DNA from: Gammaproteobacteria bacterium
Lineage (GTDB): Bacteria; Pseudomonadota; Gammaproteobacteria; Acidiferrobacterales; Sulfurifustaceae
Length of the DNA: 33,642 nt
Reading direction: 5' to 3'
NCBI GenBank assembly: GCA_004298065.1
Contig: SCRL01000082.1
Span: 1 to 33,642 of the forward strand
Shown: positions 17,654-26,953 of the stretch, piece by piece
How positions within the stretch are numbered: position 1 is the stretch's first letter
Layout: each line of letters begins with the position of its first letter
Made by a program: the position numbers and the translations under genes
Notes under the pieces: generated by a model
The model's database searches: none
What the model was told of the DNA's origin: nothing
Seen by the model: the letters and a program-made list of their open reading frames with translations, nothing else

Positions 17654-17681
17654 GTATGCGGCCGATTTTATTCGTTTCAAG
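17654..17681 (-). promoter_or_regulatory. sigma-32-like promoter of hslVU
   Basis: On the minus strand CTTGAAA (17675-17681) is followed after 13 bases by CCGCATAC (17654-17661), five of six matches to the CCCCAT core of the RpoH -10. The placement before hslV agrees with the known heat-shock control of hslVU. Confidence 0.72.
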
Positions 17682-17701
17682 CCCGGCGGAAGCGGGGCAA
17701 C

Positions 17702-17726
17702 CGGCGCCGCCCGCGCGGCGGCGCCG
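17702..17726. terminator. GC-rich hairpin between the beta-propeller gene and hslV
   Basis: A perfect 10-bp stem CGGCGCCGCC with loop CGCGC, 15 bases after the stop of the beta-propeller gene. It has no T-tract, so termination is only a guess; it may simply separate the two transcripts. Confidence 0.4.
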
Positions 17727-17740
17727 ATATACGCTCGTTT

Positions 17741-18913
17741 CTAGCGCAGATTCCCGGTGTGGCCGAGCGAGTAACGCCCCGGCTGGGGCCAGACCGTGAG
17801 CCCATGCGGTTCCTTGCCTACCGGAATGCTTTTCACCGCGCCCGTGGTTGTGTCAATCGCGTAGACGACATCGTCGAAACGCCCGGAGAGCCAGAGATAT
17901 TTTCCGTCCGCGCTCACGTTGCCCATGTCGGGACTGCCGCCACCCGGGATCGGCCACGTGGCCTCAACTTTGCGCGTGGCGAAATCCATGACCGATACGC
18001 TGCCCTTGCCGCGCGCCGGCCCGACCACCTTGTGCGAACCGCGGTTGGCGATGTACAGCTTCTTGCCGTCGCGGCTCGGATAGAGCCCGTGCGTCCCGAT
18101 GCCAGCGGGGACAAAGCCAATCTCCTTGAAGGCGTCGCCATCGACCACGAATACGCCGTCCGCGTGCATGTCGGCGATGTAAAACACCTTGCCGTCGGGC
18201 GAAACGCGGATGTCCTGGGGCATGCCGCCCTTCGAAAGCTTGATGTAGCCGAGGACCTTGCGGTTGACGAGATCGACCTTTACCAGCTTGCCCTGGTATT
18301 CGCAGGTGAACAGTGCGTAGCGACCGTCGATGGAAAAGTCGGCATGGTTGATGCCCGGACAGCCGGGTGTCGCGAGGGACGACTGGAGCGCCATCGTTTT
18401 GGGATCGCGGAAGTCGAGCCGTTTGAAGGCCTCGGCGACGACGATGGCCGACTTGCCGTCCGGCGTGAAGTACATGTTGTAGGGATCGTCCACCGGGATG
18501 GTGCGTCCCGGTTTTCCGGTCCTGGGGTCGATGGGCGTGAGGCTGCCGTCGGGACGACCCTCGGCGTTGTTGGCGACCCAAAGGGTCCGCAGGTCCCACG
18601 ACGGAACGACGTGTTGCGGGTTGACGCCAACCTTGAAGGTGTTCACGACCTTGAATGTCGCCGGGTCGATAACAGTGACGTCGCCGGAGATGCGGTTGGG
18701 CACGTACACCCGCGGCAGATCGCCGGCGATCGCGGGACTCAGCTTGCCGGCAGCGGTCTCGCTGTAGAGATTGACCGGGTCGGTCACCGGCGGCATCCCC
18801 GGCACCGTCGCCACCTTACCCGCGGACGGCTCGGCCGCCAGACAAGATGCACCGACGACCAATCCCACGCCGAACGTTAGCGTCAAGAATCGACGACCGA
18901 CAAAATGCTTCAT
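17741..18913 (-). CDS. exported YVTN/YncE-like beta-propeller protein
   Basis: A 390-residue protein with a Sec signal peptide ([29 protein letters not shown], cleavage likely near Ala27). The rest is made of repeated beta-propeller blades of the YVTN kind: [89 protein letters not shown]. Such proteins are periplasmic and bind ligands or nucleic acids; no catalytic residues are assignable. I start at MKHF because GGGAGG lies 4 bases upstream and this gives a proper signal peptide. It follows the creatininase-like gene by 49 bases in the same direction; a shared exported role is plausible, not shown. Confidence 0.82.
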   Translation of the reverse strand: MKHFVGRRFLTLTFGVGLVVGASCLAAEPSAGKVATVPGMPPVTDPVNLYSETAAGKLSPAIAGDLPRVYVPNRISGDVTVIDPATFKVVNTFKVGVNPQHVVPSWDLRTLWVANNAEGRPDGSLTPIDPRTGKPGRTIPVDDPYNMYFTPDGKSAIVVAEAFKRLDFRDPKTMALQSSLATPGCPGINHADFSIDGRYALFTCEYQGKLVKVDLVNRKVLGYIKLSKGGMPQDIRVSPDGKVFYIADMHADGVFVVDGDAFKEIGFVPAGIGTHGLYPSRDGKKLYIANRGSHKVVGPARGKGSVSVMDFATRKVEATWPIPGGGSPDMGNVSADGKYLWLSGRFDDVVYAIDTTTGAVKSIPVGKEPHGLTVWPQPGRYSLGHTGNLR

Positions 18914-18962
18914 GAAACCTCCCAGGTGATAAAATTTAAAAACAAACTGCTGCCGCACCGTT

Positions 18963-19766
18963 TTAGTTGCGGGTGGCGCCCTTCCGGATGGCCTCCACCG
19001 TCTGCGTCACGATGGCGTCCACGCCCAATTGTCCCAGCTCGGCGCTGGAACGCCGCGGGTCGCCATACACGCCATCGGTGCTTTTGAATTGGGTATCGGG
19101 GCGCAAGAGCTCCGCCCTGACCTGACGCGGATCGAGCGCGAGCATCAGCGAGGTATCGGCGAGTCCGGCGTGCGTCCCGATTTCCTCCTCCCGATAACCC
19201 CGGTTCTTCAGCGCCCGCACGTAGGCATCCTGGCTCGCCCGGTAGTATTCCGCCGGCGCCTGCACGCGCACGGGCGTCGCGGCCCATTCGCGGTTCAATC
19301 GCCCCGCCACCGCTTTGACGTTCGCCTGATAACCGCCATGATCCCCCAGAAAAACGATATTCCGGAAACCGTGCTGCCGGAAGCTGCGCGCGGCGGACTC
19401 GAGCACTTTCTCGAAGGTTTCCTCCGGTACGGTGACGGTGCCGGCAAAACGCATGTGCGATGTCGGCGGTTGAACGCGCCCTTCCGGCACGTAGGCCACG
19501 ACCGGCGCCACCAGTGCATCGCCCAACGAGAGCGCGATTTTCCCGGACAGCGCCTTCACCCGCACGTTGTGCTTGCCGAGCGTCATGTGCGGTCCGTTCT
19601 GCTCGGTGCCGCCGAGAGGGACGAGGACCGTCGTCTTTCCGGCGCGAACCTGCTGTTGCAACTCCGTCGAGGTCAGTTCTTCGAGAAATACCGTATTGGG
19701 CGCCTGCGCGAACGCAGGCGACGTGACCAGCAGGACGCACAAAAAGAACGGCAATACTTGAACCAT
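18963..19766 (-). CDS. exported creatininase-family protein
   Basis: A 267-residue protein with a signal peptide (MVQVLPFFLCVLLVTSPAFAQA, cleavage after AFA). The mature part is a creatininase-type amidohydrolase fold: LVPLGGTEQNGPHMTLGKHN, VVAYVPEGRVQPPTSHMRFAGTVTV, NIVFLGDHGGYQANV, GTHAGLADTSLMLALDP. In creatininase the metal ligands lie in EQH and a later Asp; here they read EQN and His, so the metal site differs from the founding enzyme. I recall this EQNGPH pattern in other exported members. Substrate unknown. It lies between the HdfR-like regulator and the beta-propeller gene, all on one strand. Confidence 0.85.
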   Translation of the reverse strand: MVQVLPFFLCVLLVTSPAFAQAPNTVFLEELTSTELQQQVRAGKTTVLVPLGGTEQNGPHMTLGKHNVRVKALSGKIALSLGDALVAPVVAYVPEGRVQPPTSHMRFAGTVTVPEETFEKVLESAARSFRQHGFRNIVFLGDHGGYQANVKAVAGRLNREWAATPVRVQAPAEYYRASQDAYVRALKNRGYREEEIGTHAGLADTSLMLALDPRQVRAELLRPDTQFKSTDGVYGDPRRSSAELGQLGVDAIVTQTVEAIRKGATRN

Positions 19767-19807
19767 GGGGCAATTATTACGCTGGCGGTCAACGGCGATA
19801 GCGAGGT

Positions 19808-20680
19808 TCAGGCGCGCATTTTTCCGCGGCGTGCCGCGGGCCGGAGGCTGTCGAGCGCCTGCTCGAGCACGGTGCGGCGGTCGACGGCCATGGCGTGCGG
19901 CGTGACGGCGTACACCGGGCGGTCGATCTCCGGCGCATCCTGCACGCGGTGCAGCCGCCCCTCCTTCAGGTGTGCGCGCACCATCGGCTCGGCGAGGTAG
20001 CTCGCGCCGCCGCACTCCAGCAAAAACGCGAGCGTCATGCGTCCGAGACCCATGCGCACCCGCGGCGCCGGTGCGTCCGGAAAGTGGCGCGCGTGCGCGA
20101 TGGCGAACGACGTGCCCCAGTCGGTCAGGATGTAGTTTTTGGCCACGGCCTCCGCCGCCGTCAGTCCGGAGTTGTCGGCCACAAGCATCAGTCGAATGTT
20201 CGTGATCTCCTCGGCATCGAGCTCGGCCATCTGCGGCGGTTCGAACATGAATGCCACGTCGAGCGCGCCGTCGAGCAGCTTGCGCACCAGCATCTCCTGG
20301 CCGTGGGCCTCGGCGTGCAGCGCCACCTGCGGCAGCGCGCGATAGAGCGTGTGCGTCCACTCCTGCAGCAGCACGTCCCACAGGCTGTAGGCGCCGCCGA
20401 CGGCGAGCGACAGCCCGGCGCGGTGGCCGAGCGCGGCGTCCTGGCGCGCGCGGTTCCAGGCATTGAGGATGGCCTCGGCGTGCTTGAGCAACCGCGTGCC
20501 CGCGGGCGTGAGCTGGATGTCGTTGCGCGTGCGGGTGAAGAGCGGCGAGCCGAGGGTGTCCTCGAGCTGGCGCACGCGCGCGCTCACCGCCGACTGGGTG
20601 AGAAACAGATTCTCCGCCGCGCGCCCGAAATGACGCGTGCGGTTAACCTCGAGGAAGGTCTTGAGTAAATCGATGTCCAT
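19808..20680 (-). CDS. LysR-family regulator, HdfR-like
   Basis: A 290-residue LysR-type DNA-binding protein. The N-terminus MDIDLLKTFLEVNRTRHFGRAAENLFLTQSAVSARVRQLED is very close to HdfR of E. coli, with the helix-turn-helix at about 18-37; the effector-binding domain spans about 90-280. HdfR represses flhDC in E. coli, but targets here are unknown and no motility gene is in view. It is 41 bases before the creatininase-like gene and 101 bases after msrQ. No clear Shine-Dalgarno is visible before the ATG at 20680. Confidence 0.88.
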   Translation of the reverse strand: MDIDLLKTFLEVNRTRHFGRAAENLFLTQSAVSARVRQLEDTLGSPLFTRTRNDIQLTPAGTRLLKHAEAILNAWNRARQDAALGHRAGLSLAVGGAYSLWDVLLQEWTHTLYRALPQVALHAEAHGQEMLVRKLLDGALDVAFMFEPPQMAELDAEEITNIRLMLVADNSGLTAAEAVAKNYILTDWGTSFAIAHARHFPDAPAPRVRMGLGRMTLAFLLECGGASYLAEPMVRAHLKEGRLHRVQDAPEIDRPVYAVTPHAMAVDRRTVLEQALDSLRPAARRGKMRA

Positions 20681-20781
20681 TTACTTCGAGTAGTTTTAGT
20701 TATCGAAATCATCATTTCATTTTGCCAAGCCGGCGGCAAGCCGGGGCCGCGATGACCCCGGCGAAGGGGCAGGACGGAGAA

Positions 20782-21402
20782 TCAGTGTGTCTGCGGCAGC
20801 GCCGGAATCTGCTGGCGCCGGCTATCCCACAGGCGAAAACCGAGGAGCGCCGCGAGGAGCAGGCCGTAGATCAGCGGCTGGGTGATGTCGGATTTGACCA
20901 GCCACAGGAAGTGAATGACCCCGCCGGTGGCGATGAAATACACCAGCCGGTGCAGCAACTGCCACCGGCGCCCGCCGAGGCGGCGCACCATGGCGTTGGT
21001 CGAGGTCACGGCGAGCGGGACCAGCAGGACGAAACAGGTGAAGCCGAGCGTGATGAACGGGCGCTTGGCCACGTCCTGGAGGATGGCATTGAGATCGAAA
21101 TACTGGTCGAGCCAGATCCACGACAGAAAATGCAGGCTGGCGTAAAAAAACGCGAACAGTCCGAGCATGCGCCGCAGGCGGATCACGACGTGCCAGCCGG
21201 TGAGCTTGCGCAACGGCGTGATGGCAAGCGTGAGTAGCAGAAAGCGAAGCGTCCAGTCGCCGGTGTAACGGTTGATCGTTTCGATGGGATTGGCGCCGAG
21301 GTTGTCGTGCAGCACGCGCTCCGCGAGCAGTGCGAGCGGAATGAGCGCCGCGACGAACAACAGCGGTTTCGCCACGAAGCGGATCCAGTGTTGCGGCTGC
21401 AT
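20782..21402 (-). CDS. msrQ: heme-binding membrane subunit MsrQ
   Basis: Inner-membrane b-type heme protein that passes electrons to MsrP. The 206-residue product has about six hydrophobic helices (FVAKPLLFVAALIPLALLA, WTLRFLLLTLAITPL, MLGLFAFFYASLHFLSWIW, FITLGFTCFVLLVPLAVTS, LVYFIATGGVIHFLWLV, LIYGLLLAALLGFRLW) with conserved histidines in ASLHF, LLHRLVYF and VIHFLW as likely heme ligands. GYTGDW-like RYTGDWTLR and RRMLGL are typical. It starts 5 bases after the msrP stop; the frame is open further upstream but that overlaps msrP. Confidence 0.95.
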   Translation of the reverse strand: MQPQHWIRFVAKPLLFVAALIPLALLAERVLHDNLGANPIETINRYTGDWTLRFLLLTLAITPLRKLTGWHVVIRLRRMLGLFAFFYASLHFLSWIWLDQYFDLNAILQDVAKRPFITLGFTCFVLLVPLAVTSTNAMVRRLGGRRWQLLHRLVYFIATGGVIHFLWLVKSDITQPLIYGLLLAALLGFRLWDSRRQQIPALPQTH

Positions 21403-21407
21403 GCGGG

Positions 21408-22370
21408 TCAGAAAAATTTCTTCAGGTCCATGCCGGCGTAGAGCGACGCCACTTGGTCGGCATAGCCGTTGAACGGCAGCGTCTTGCGCTTGGGCGAGAA
21501 CAGCGAGTCCTCGCCGATGCGGCGCTCGGCGGCCTGGCTCCAACGCGGGTGATCCACCGCCGGGTTCACGTTCGAATAGAAGCCGTACTCGCGCGGGCTC
21601 GATTTCATCCACGTGCTCACGGGCTGCTTTTCGACGAGACGGATGCGCACGATGGACTTGATGCTCTTGAAGCCGTACTTCCACGGCACCACCAGCCGGA
21701 TCGGCGCGCCGTTCTGGTTCGGCAGCACCTCGCCGTAGAGCCCGACCGCGAGCAACGTGAGCGGATGCATGGCCTCGTCGAGGCGCAGGCCCTCGATGTA
21801 CGGCCAGTCCAGCCCGGCGCCGAGCAGCCCCGGACGCTGGCCCGGCATCTGCGCGGGATCGTGCAGCGTGGTGAACTCGACATATTTGGCACGCGACGTC
21901 GGCTCGACGCGCTTGATGAGATCGGCGAGCGGAAATCCGACCCACGGAATCACCATGGACCAGGCCTCGACGCAGCGCAGGCGATAGACGCGCTCCTCGA
22001 TCGGATGCTTTTGCAGCAGGTCCTCGATTTGGTAGCGCGCCGGGCGCTTCACCTCGCCGTCCACCGCCACGGTCCAGGGAACGCTGCGGAAGTTCTGGCT
22101 ATGCTTCGCCGGGTCGGACTTGTCGGTGCCGAACTCGTAGAAGTTGTTGTAGGTCGTGACGTACTTGTAGTCGGTGAGCTTGTCGTCCACGCGATACGCG
22201 CTCTTGCGCGCGCCGGGCAGCTTCTGGCCCGCGTCCGCCACGACGGGCAACAGCCCCGCGCCGGCGATCGTCGCCACGCCCATCTCGCGCAGAAAGCGGC
22301 GACGATCCTGATAAACCTGTCTGGGGGTGATCTCGGACGGCCGGATATCCTCCGGCTTCTTGATGAGCAT
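21408..22370 (-). CDS. msrP: protein-methionine-sulfoxide reductase catalytic subunit MsrP
   Basis: Periplasmic molybdopterin enzyme that repairs methionine sulfoxide in envelope proteins with electrons from MsrQ. The 320-residue product carries a twin-arginine signal ([26 protein letters not shown], residues 22-47). Cys133 in [11 protein letters not shown] is the molybdenum ligand; other family segments are [44 protein letters not shown] and [24 protein letters not shown] lies 6 bases before the ATG. It needs molybdopterin, whose pathway connects loosely with moeB in this window. Confidence 0.97.
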   Translation of the reverse strand: MLIKKPEDIRPSEITPRQVYQDRRRFLREMGVATIAGAGLLPVVADAGQKLPGARKSAYRVDDKLTDYKYVTTYNNFYEFGTDKSDPAKHSQNFRSVPWTVAVDGEVKRPARYQIEDLLQKHPIEERVYRLRCVEAWSMVIPWVGFPLADLIKRVEPTSRAKYVEFTTLHDPAQMPGQRPGLLGAGLDWPYIEGLRLDEAMHPLTLLAVGLYGEVLPNQNGAPIRLVVPWKYGFKSIKSIVRIRLVEKQPVSTWMKSSPREYGFYSNVNPAVDHPRWSQAAERRIGEDSLFSPKRKTLPFNGYADQVASLYAGMDLKKFF

Positions 22371-22450
22371 GGCGCGCTCCGGGTGGGCGATGGGAGTCTA
22401 CCCTATGGACCGACCGGGGATCGAATAGTTGCCATGTCCTTAAAAGTAGA

Positions 22451-22482
22451 AAACCCGCGGGATTTGCATCCCGCGGGTTTTC
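22451..22482 (-). terminator. strong intrinsic terminator after htpX
   Basis: A perfect 14-bp stem (22451-22464 with 22469-22482), GC core CCCGCGGGAT, loop of four, and T-tract on both strands. It lies 25 bases after the htpX stop and before msrP. Confidence 0.92.
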
Positions 22483-22507
22483 TGTCGGACGGAACCCGGC
22501 AGCGCTA

Positions 22508-23407
22508 TCAGAACTGGCTTGCCTTCAGCGCGGCGATGCGCTCCTCCAGCGGCGGGTGCGACATGAACAGCCGCTTCAGGCCGTGACCGATGCCGCCGCT
22601 GATGCCGAAGGCCGCCATCTGGTCCGGCAGCTGCGCCGGCTCGTGCGCGCGCTTGAGCGCTTCGAGCGCGGCGACCATCTTTTCGCGCGACGCCAGCTTG
22701 GCGCCACCGCGGTCGGCGCGGAACTCGCGCTGGCGCGAGAACCACATGACGATCATGCTGGCGAGGATACCGAGCACGATCTGGGCGAAAATGCTGGTGA
22801 TGTAGAACGCCGGCCCGTAGCCGCGCTCGGTCTTGAACACGACCTTGTCGACCAGGTGCCCGATCACGCGCGAGAAGAAAATGACGAAGGTGTTGACCAC
22901 GCCCTGAATGAGCGTGAGCGTCACCATGTCGCCGTTCGCGACGTGCGTGATCTCGTGGCCCAACACCGCCTCGGCCTCGTCCTTGTCCATCGCCGATAGC
23001 AGGCCGGTGCTCACGGCGACGAGCGCGTTGTTGCGGCTCATGCCGGTAGCGAAGGCGTTGATATCCGGCGCGTCGTAGACCGCGACCTCGGGCATGCCGA
23101 TGCCGGCCTGCTTCGCCTGGCGGCGGACGGTTTCGACCAGCCACTGTTCCGTGCTGTTGCGCGGGCTCTCGATCACCGTCGCGCCGGTCATGCGCTTGGC
23201 CATCCACTTGGACATGGCGAGCGAGATGAACGAACCGCCGAAGCCCATGATGGCGGCGAGAATCAGGAGGCCCTGCATGTTCAACCCGCCGGCCGCATCG
23301 AGCTGGTTCAGATTGACGCCGAACATCGCCTCGATGATCGAGATCGTGATGCTGAGAACCACCAGGATAGCGATGTTGGTTAACAGGAACAGAAAAATAC
23401 GCTTCAT
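22508..23407 (-). CDS. htpX: membrane-bound zinc protease HtpX
   Basis: Inner-membrane metalloprotease that degrades misfolded membrane proteins. The 299-residue product has four hydrophobic segments ([74 protein letters not shown]) and the catalytic zinc motif HEITH at 151-155, with the distal Glu in [20 protein letters not shown] lies 11 bases before the ATG. A sigma-32-like promoter is about 55 bases upstream, in line with heat control of htpX in E. coli. It is monocistronic, with its own terminator, and divergent from the gene at 23604. Confidence 0.97.
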   Translation of the reverse strand: MKRIFLFLLTNIAILVVLSITISIIEAMFGVNLNQLDAAGGLNMQGLLILAAIMGFGGSFISLAMSKWMAKRMTGATVIESPRNSTEQWLVETVRRQAKQAGIGMPEVAVYDAPDINAFATGMSRNNALVAVSTGLLSAMDKDEAEAVLGHEITHVANGDMVTLTLIQGVVNTFVIFFSRVIGHLVDKVVFKTERGYGPAFYITSIFAQIVLGILASMIVMWFSRQREFRADRGGAKLASREKMVAALEALKRAHEPAQLPDQMAAFGISGGIGHGLKRLFMSHPPLEERIAALKASQF

Positions 23408-23461
23408 AAAAGCAGTGTCTCCTTGGAAAACGGGTGTTTAATGCGGTGCTACGGACGATAT

Positions 23462-23490
23462 TGATAGGGTCAACGGGTAAAAAGTTCAAG
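23462..23490 (-). promoter_or_regulatory. sigma-32-like promoter of htpX
   Basis: On the minus strand CTTGAAC (23484-23490) and CCCTATCA (23462-23469) are separated by 14 bases, close to the RpoH consensus. Confidence 0.65.
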
Positions 23491-23603
23491 TCCCGGTATT
23501 TCCGGGCATTTCCCGCCGCTTCGGCCGCCGCCCGAGGGCGCATGCTACATTTATGCGACCATCGGCACCACCGCCAAACACATAACAACGCCGACACCTG
23601 TCC

Positions 23604-24830
23604 ATGAAGGCCGCCGTCAAAACCATCGATGCGCAGCAAAAGGAAGCGCTGATCGTGATGATCGCCATCCGTTTCATCGAGGAGCACGGCCTGTTGCGCC
23701 AGGAGGACCTGTTGGACGCCAAGAACAGCCTGCAGGCGCTGTTCCTGCGCACCAGCGGCCAAGCGGCGCTGCTCGCCAAGCTCATCGAAGTGCTGCGCGC
23801 GACCCGTGACATCCAGCAAACCTTTGCGGGTATCTTCAATGTCCTCGGCGGCATCAACAAAGGCGTCGCCGCGGTGGACGGCAAGGTCACGCTGCTGCGC
23901 GAAAGCCTCGACCACCTCCGGATCACGGCCGAGGAACACCGGGATTTTATCGGCCCTTTCCTGTCGTTCTCGCAGCAGTTCCAGAACCGCCTGGCGACGT
24001 TCGCGCGCGGTGTGGGCGCGTATGTCGCGCTTAAGGAGAACGAGGCCAGGCTCGTGCGCATTTATCGCATCGCGCGCGAGGCACGCAACCAGCTGCGCGA
24101 CCGCCTCAAGGGCGATCTCGGCCGCAAGCCGCGCGGCGAAACCGAAACGCGCATCAAGGAAGAAGTGGTTTCGTCCTTCGACTACGGCGAGTCGCGCGAA
24201 AAGCTGCAGCATGCGATCGCCGAGGCGCGCACCCGGGAACAGGAAGTGCTCGCCGAGCTGGAAGAGATCCGGAAAATGTGTCAGATGGCCATGAATCCGG
24301 CGATGCGCGATAAGCCGTCGCTCGGCACCAGACCGCGGTACAGGGATGTACCGAATGCGGTGCCGAGGGACGCAAAACCTCCAACCAATGCGCAACCGGA
24401 ATACGAGGACATCTTTACGCGTCTGGCTGACGGTTTGCACAAACATCCGGCGCTGGAACGCCTGAAGGAACCGGTGATCGAACTGTTCAAGCTCTACCAG
24501 CACTCCTACGGCATATTCGCCCTCGACTGGAACCGCCTCCAGCAGGGCATCGAACTCATGATGAAGAGCACCGCCGCGTATTTCGAGGCCAAGGAAGAGG
24601 ACAAGGACATCCGCGCCAAGCGCGAGAAATTGCGCCGCATCGAGGCGCTGATCCCGTTCCTCGAGCGTGGATCGAAAATGCTGGGCGAGAAGGAATACAA
24701 CACCTACGCGATTTACACCCGGCGACTGTCCGACGTCATCAGCGAAGGCAAGACACCGTGGGTTTCCATCGCCGAGGACCTGCTGCGCGCCAAGGTGCTG
24801 GCCGAGGCGGAGATGAGCACGCGGCTTTAG
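23604..24830 (+). CDS. unrecognised helical protein with an in-frame palindromic insert
   Basis: I do not recognise this 408-residue protein. It has no signal peptide and no membrane helix. It is nearly all alpha-helical: residues 1-115 form amphipathic helices (QKEALIVMIAIRFIEEHG to VDGKVTLLRESLDHLRI), about 150-235 are highly charged with coiled-coil character (EARLVRIYRIAREARNQLRDRLKGDL, AEARTREQEVLAELEEIRKM), and 270-408 form another helical block. Residues about 238-260 (PSLGTRPRYRDVPNAVPRDA) are low in helix formers and coded by a palindromic repeat also seen at 29581-29656, so they look like a later insertion in a linker. The start has no strong Shine-Dalgarno. It is divergent from htpX with a 196-base gap between. 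Codon use matches its neighbours outside the insert. Confidence 0.75.
   Translation: MKAAVKTIDAQQKEALIVMIAIRFIEEHGLLRQEDLLDAKNSLQALFLRTSGQAALLAKLIEVLRATRDIQQTFAGIFNVLGGINKGVAAVDGKVTLLRESLDHLRITAEEHRDFIGPFLSFSQQFQNRLATFARGVGAYVALKENEARLVRIYRIAREARNQLRDRLKGDLGRKPRGETETRIKEEVVSSFDYGESREKLQHAIAEARTREQEVLAELEEIRKMCQMAMNPAMRDKPSLGTRPRYRDVPNAVPRDAKPPTNAQPEYEDIFTRLADGLHKHPALERLKEPVIELFKLYQHSYGIFALDWNRLQQGIELMMKSTAAYFEAKEEDKDIRAKREKLRRIEALIPFLERGSKMLGEKEYNTYAIYTRRLSDVISEGKTPWVSIAEDLLRAKVLAEAEMSTRL
24321..24378. repeat. palindromic element inside a coding region
   Basis: Outer inverted repeat CTCGGCACC (24321-24329) with GGTGCCGAG (24359-24367) and inner 5-bp hairpin GGTAC with loop AGGGAT (24337-24352). 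From the inner hairpin to the AAAA after it, about 31 of 39 bases agree with 29616-29654. It keeps the reading frame of the host gene. Confidence 0.8.
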
Positions 24831-24946
24831 TGCGAGCCGCGCTAACTTAAGTTGGGCGGCGAAAGTGCCGGATAATCTGAATCCCTCGCCGTATAACTCG
24901 GCGTAGGCCACCATAACCGCCTGATTTACATGACAGGGAGGTTTTT

Positions 24947-25014
24947 ATGGCGGCGTTCTCTGCCGACAAATACGGCATTGTGCAGAATCCTGGACTGTTG
25001 AAAGAATCCTACGC

Positions 25015-25018
<4 letters not shown>
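24947..25018 (+). CDS. possible 23-residue peptide
   Basis: ATG preceded at 5 bases by a strong GGGAGG opens a short frame of 23 codons (MAAFSADKYGIVQNPGLLKE then SYA). It ends by overlapping the stop of the ABC ATPase on the other strand. It could be a real small protein, a leader peptide, or the remaining 5' end of a gene lost when the ABC cluster joined here. The 115 bases before it show only a CGCCG/CGGCG hairpin. No homologue is known to me. Confidence 0.35.
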
Positions 25019-25703
<685 letters not shown>

Positions 25704-25704
<1 letters not shown>

Positions 25705-26948
25705 TACGCCGCACCTCTGATTATATCTACCGGGTTCACGGCGGCGGCCTTGCGCGCCGGCAGCCAGGCGGCGAACACCGCCGAGGGCAGGGCGAACGTG
25801 CCGGCAAGAAGATAATGCGTGAAGGTGTAATGCAGCGCGAACCGTTCCATGGTCACGAAACCCTCGACGTGGAAGCGGATGGCGCCGAGTAGCTCGGTGA
25901 GCCCGAAACCGAGCAGCCAGCCGATAAGCGTGCCGACGATGCCCACCACCACGCCTTCGAGCACGAAGACGTTACGGATCGCGCCCTCGCCGAATCCCAT
26001 GGACTTGAGGATGGCGATGTCGCGCTCTTTCTCGTGGATCACGGTGGTGATGATGTTGAAAATGCCGAACGCGGCGACGATCAGGATCGCGCTCACGGTC
26101 GAGTACATGATGCCGTTCTGGATCACGAAGATGCCGAGGATGTTCTTGTTGGTCTCCTCCCACGACTCGCTGCGATAGCGATAGCGCGCCTCGAGCGCGA
26201 TCGCGAGCGGCGCCGCCTGGTTGATGTCGGCGAGCCGCAGCCGGATTTCGTTCACCACGTTCGGCCGGTCGTGCAGAACCTGGGCCTTCTTGAGCAGGGT
26301 GAAGGATTCGAAATTGTCCTTGGTAGTGATGCCGCTGCGGAAAATCCCGGCCACCTTCATTTTGAGAACCACGCCGGCGGACGACGTGGCCGATACGGTA
26401 TCGCCCTGGCCCACGCCGAGCTTGGCGGCGAGCCCCTCGCCGAGGATGATGCCGTTCGCCGTCGTCAGCAGGCTGTCGAGCCGCCCCCGGATGAGATCGC
26501 GCTCGATCTGGGTCACGCGCCGCTCGCGGTGCGGATCGATGCCATACAGCGTGGTCGAGACGTCCTTGGAGCCGAAACGCAGGAACACCTGGCCCACGAG
26601 CGTCGGCGCCACCGCCACGCCCGGCCGCGCGGCGATGGCTTCGGCCAGCGCCATGGCGTTCTTGATGCCGCGTCGCTCCTCGATCGGTTGGACGTTGAGC
26701 AGCCGCACCGCCCCGCCCGGATACACGAGTTCCACCGGCTGACGCGGCGGCACGCGGAACTCGTCCTTCATGATGACGTGCGGCGAGACGTCGATGGTCT
26801 TGTCGACGAAGTAGCGCTGGAAGCCCTGCATCAGCGCCGCCATGGCGATGAAGAAGCCCACGCCCATGGAAATGCCGAGCACCGACACGACGCTCTGGCG
26901 CTTGCGGTGCAGCAGGTGCGTGAGCGCGATGTCGAGCGTGAGGCGCAT
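25704..26948 (-). CDS. ABC exporter permease (MacB/FtsX type)
   Basis: A 414-residue inner-membrane permease: one N-terminal transmembrane helix (RQSVVSVLGISMGVGFFIAMAAL), a large periplasmic MacB-type domain (about 45-270), then three C-terminal helices of the FtsX domain (TVSAILIVAAFGIFNIITTVI, VFVLEGVVVGIVGTLIGWLLGFGL, YLLAGTFALPSAVFAAWLPA). HEKERDIAILKSMGFGEGAI is the cytoplasmic coupling motif typical of LolC/E and MacB. It begins 5 bases after the adaptor gene, giving an adaptor-permease-ATPase operon. Substrate not evident. Confidence 0.92.
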
Positions 26949-26953
26949 GGCTC

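Noticed and set aside
23461-23473. FNR-like TTGAT...GTCAA before htpX
   Set aside because: The half sites are separated by three bases instead of four, and the site overlaps the sigma-32-like -10 box.
22440-24914. An 824-codon minus-strand frame spanning htpX and the helical protein gene
   Set aside because: It overlaps htpX in another frame and crosses the terminator; the product matches no fold and is rich in His, Arg and Gly as shadow frames are.
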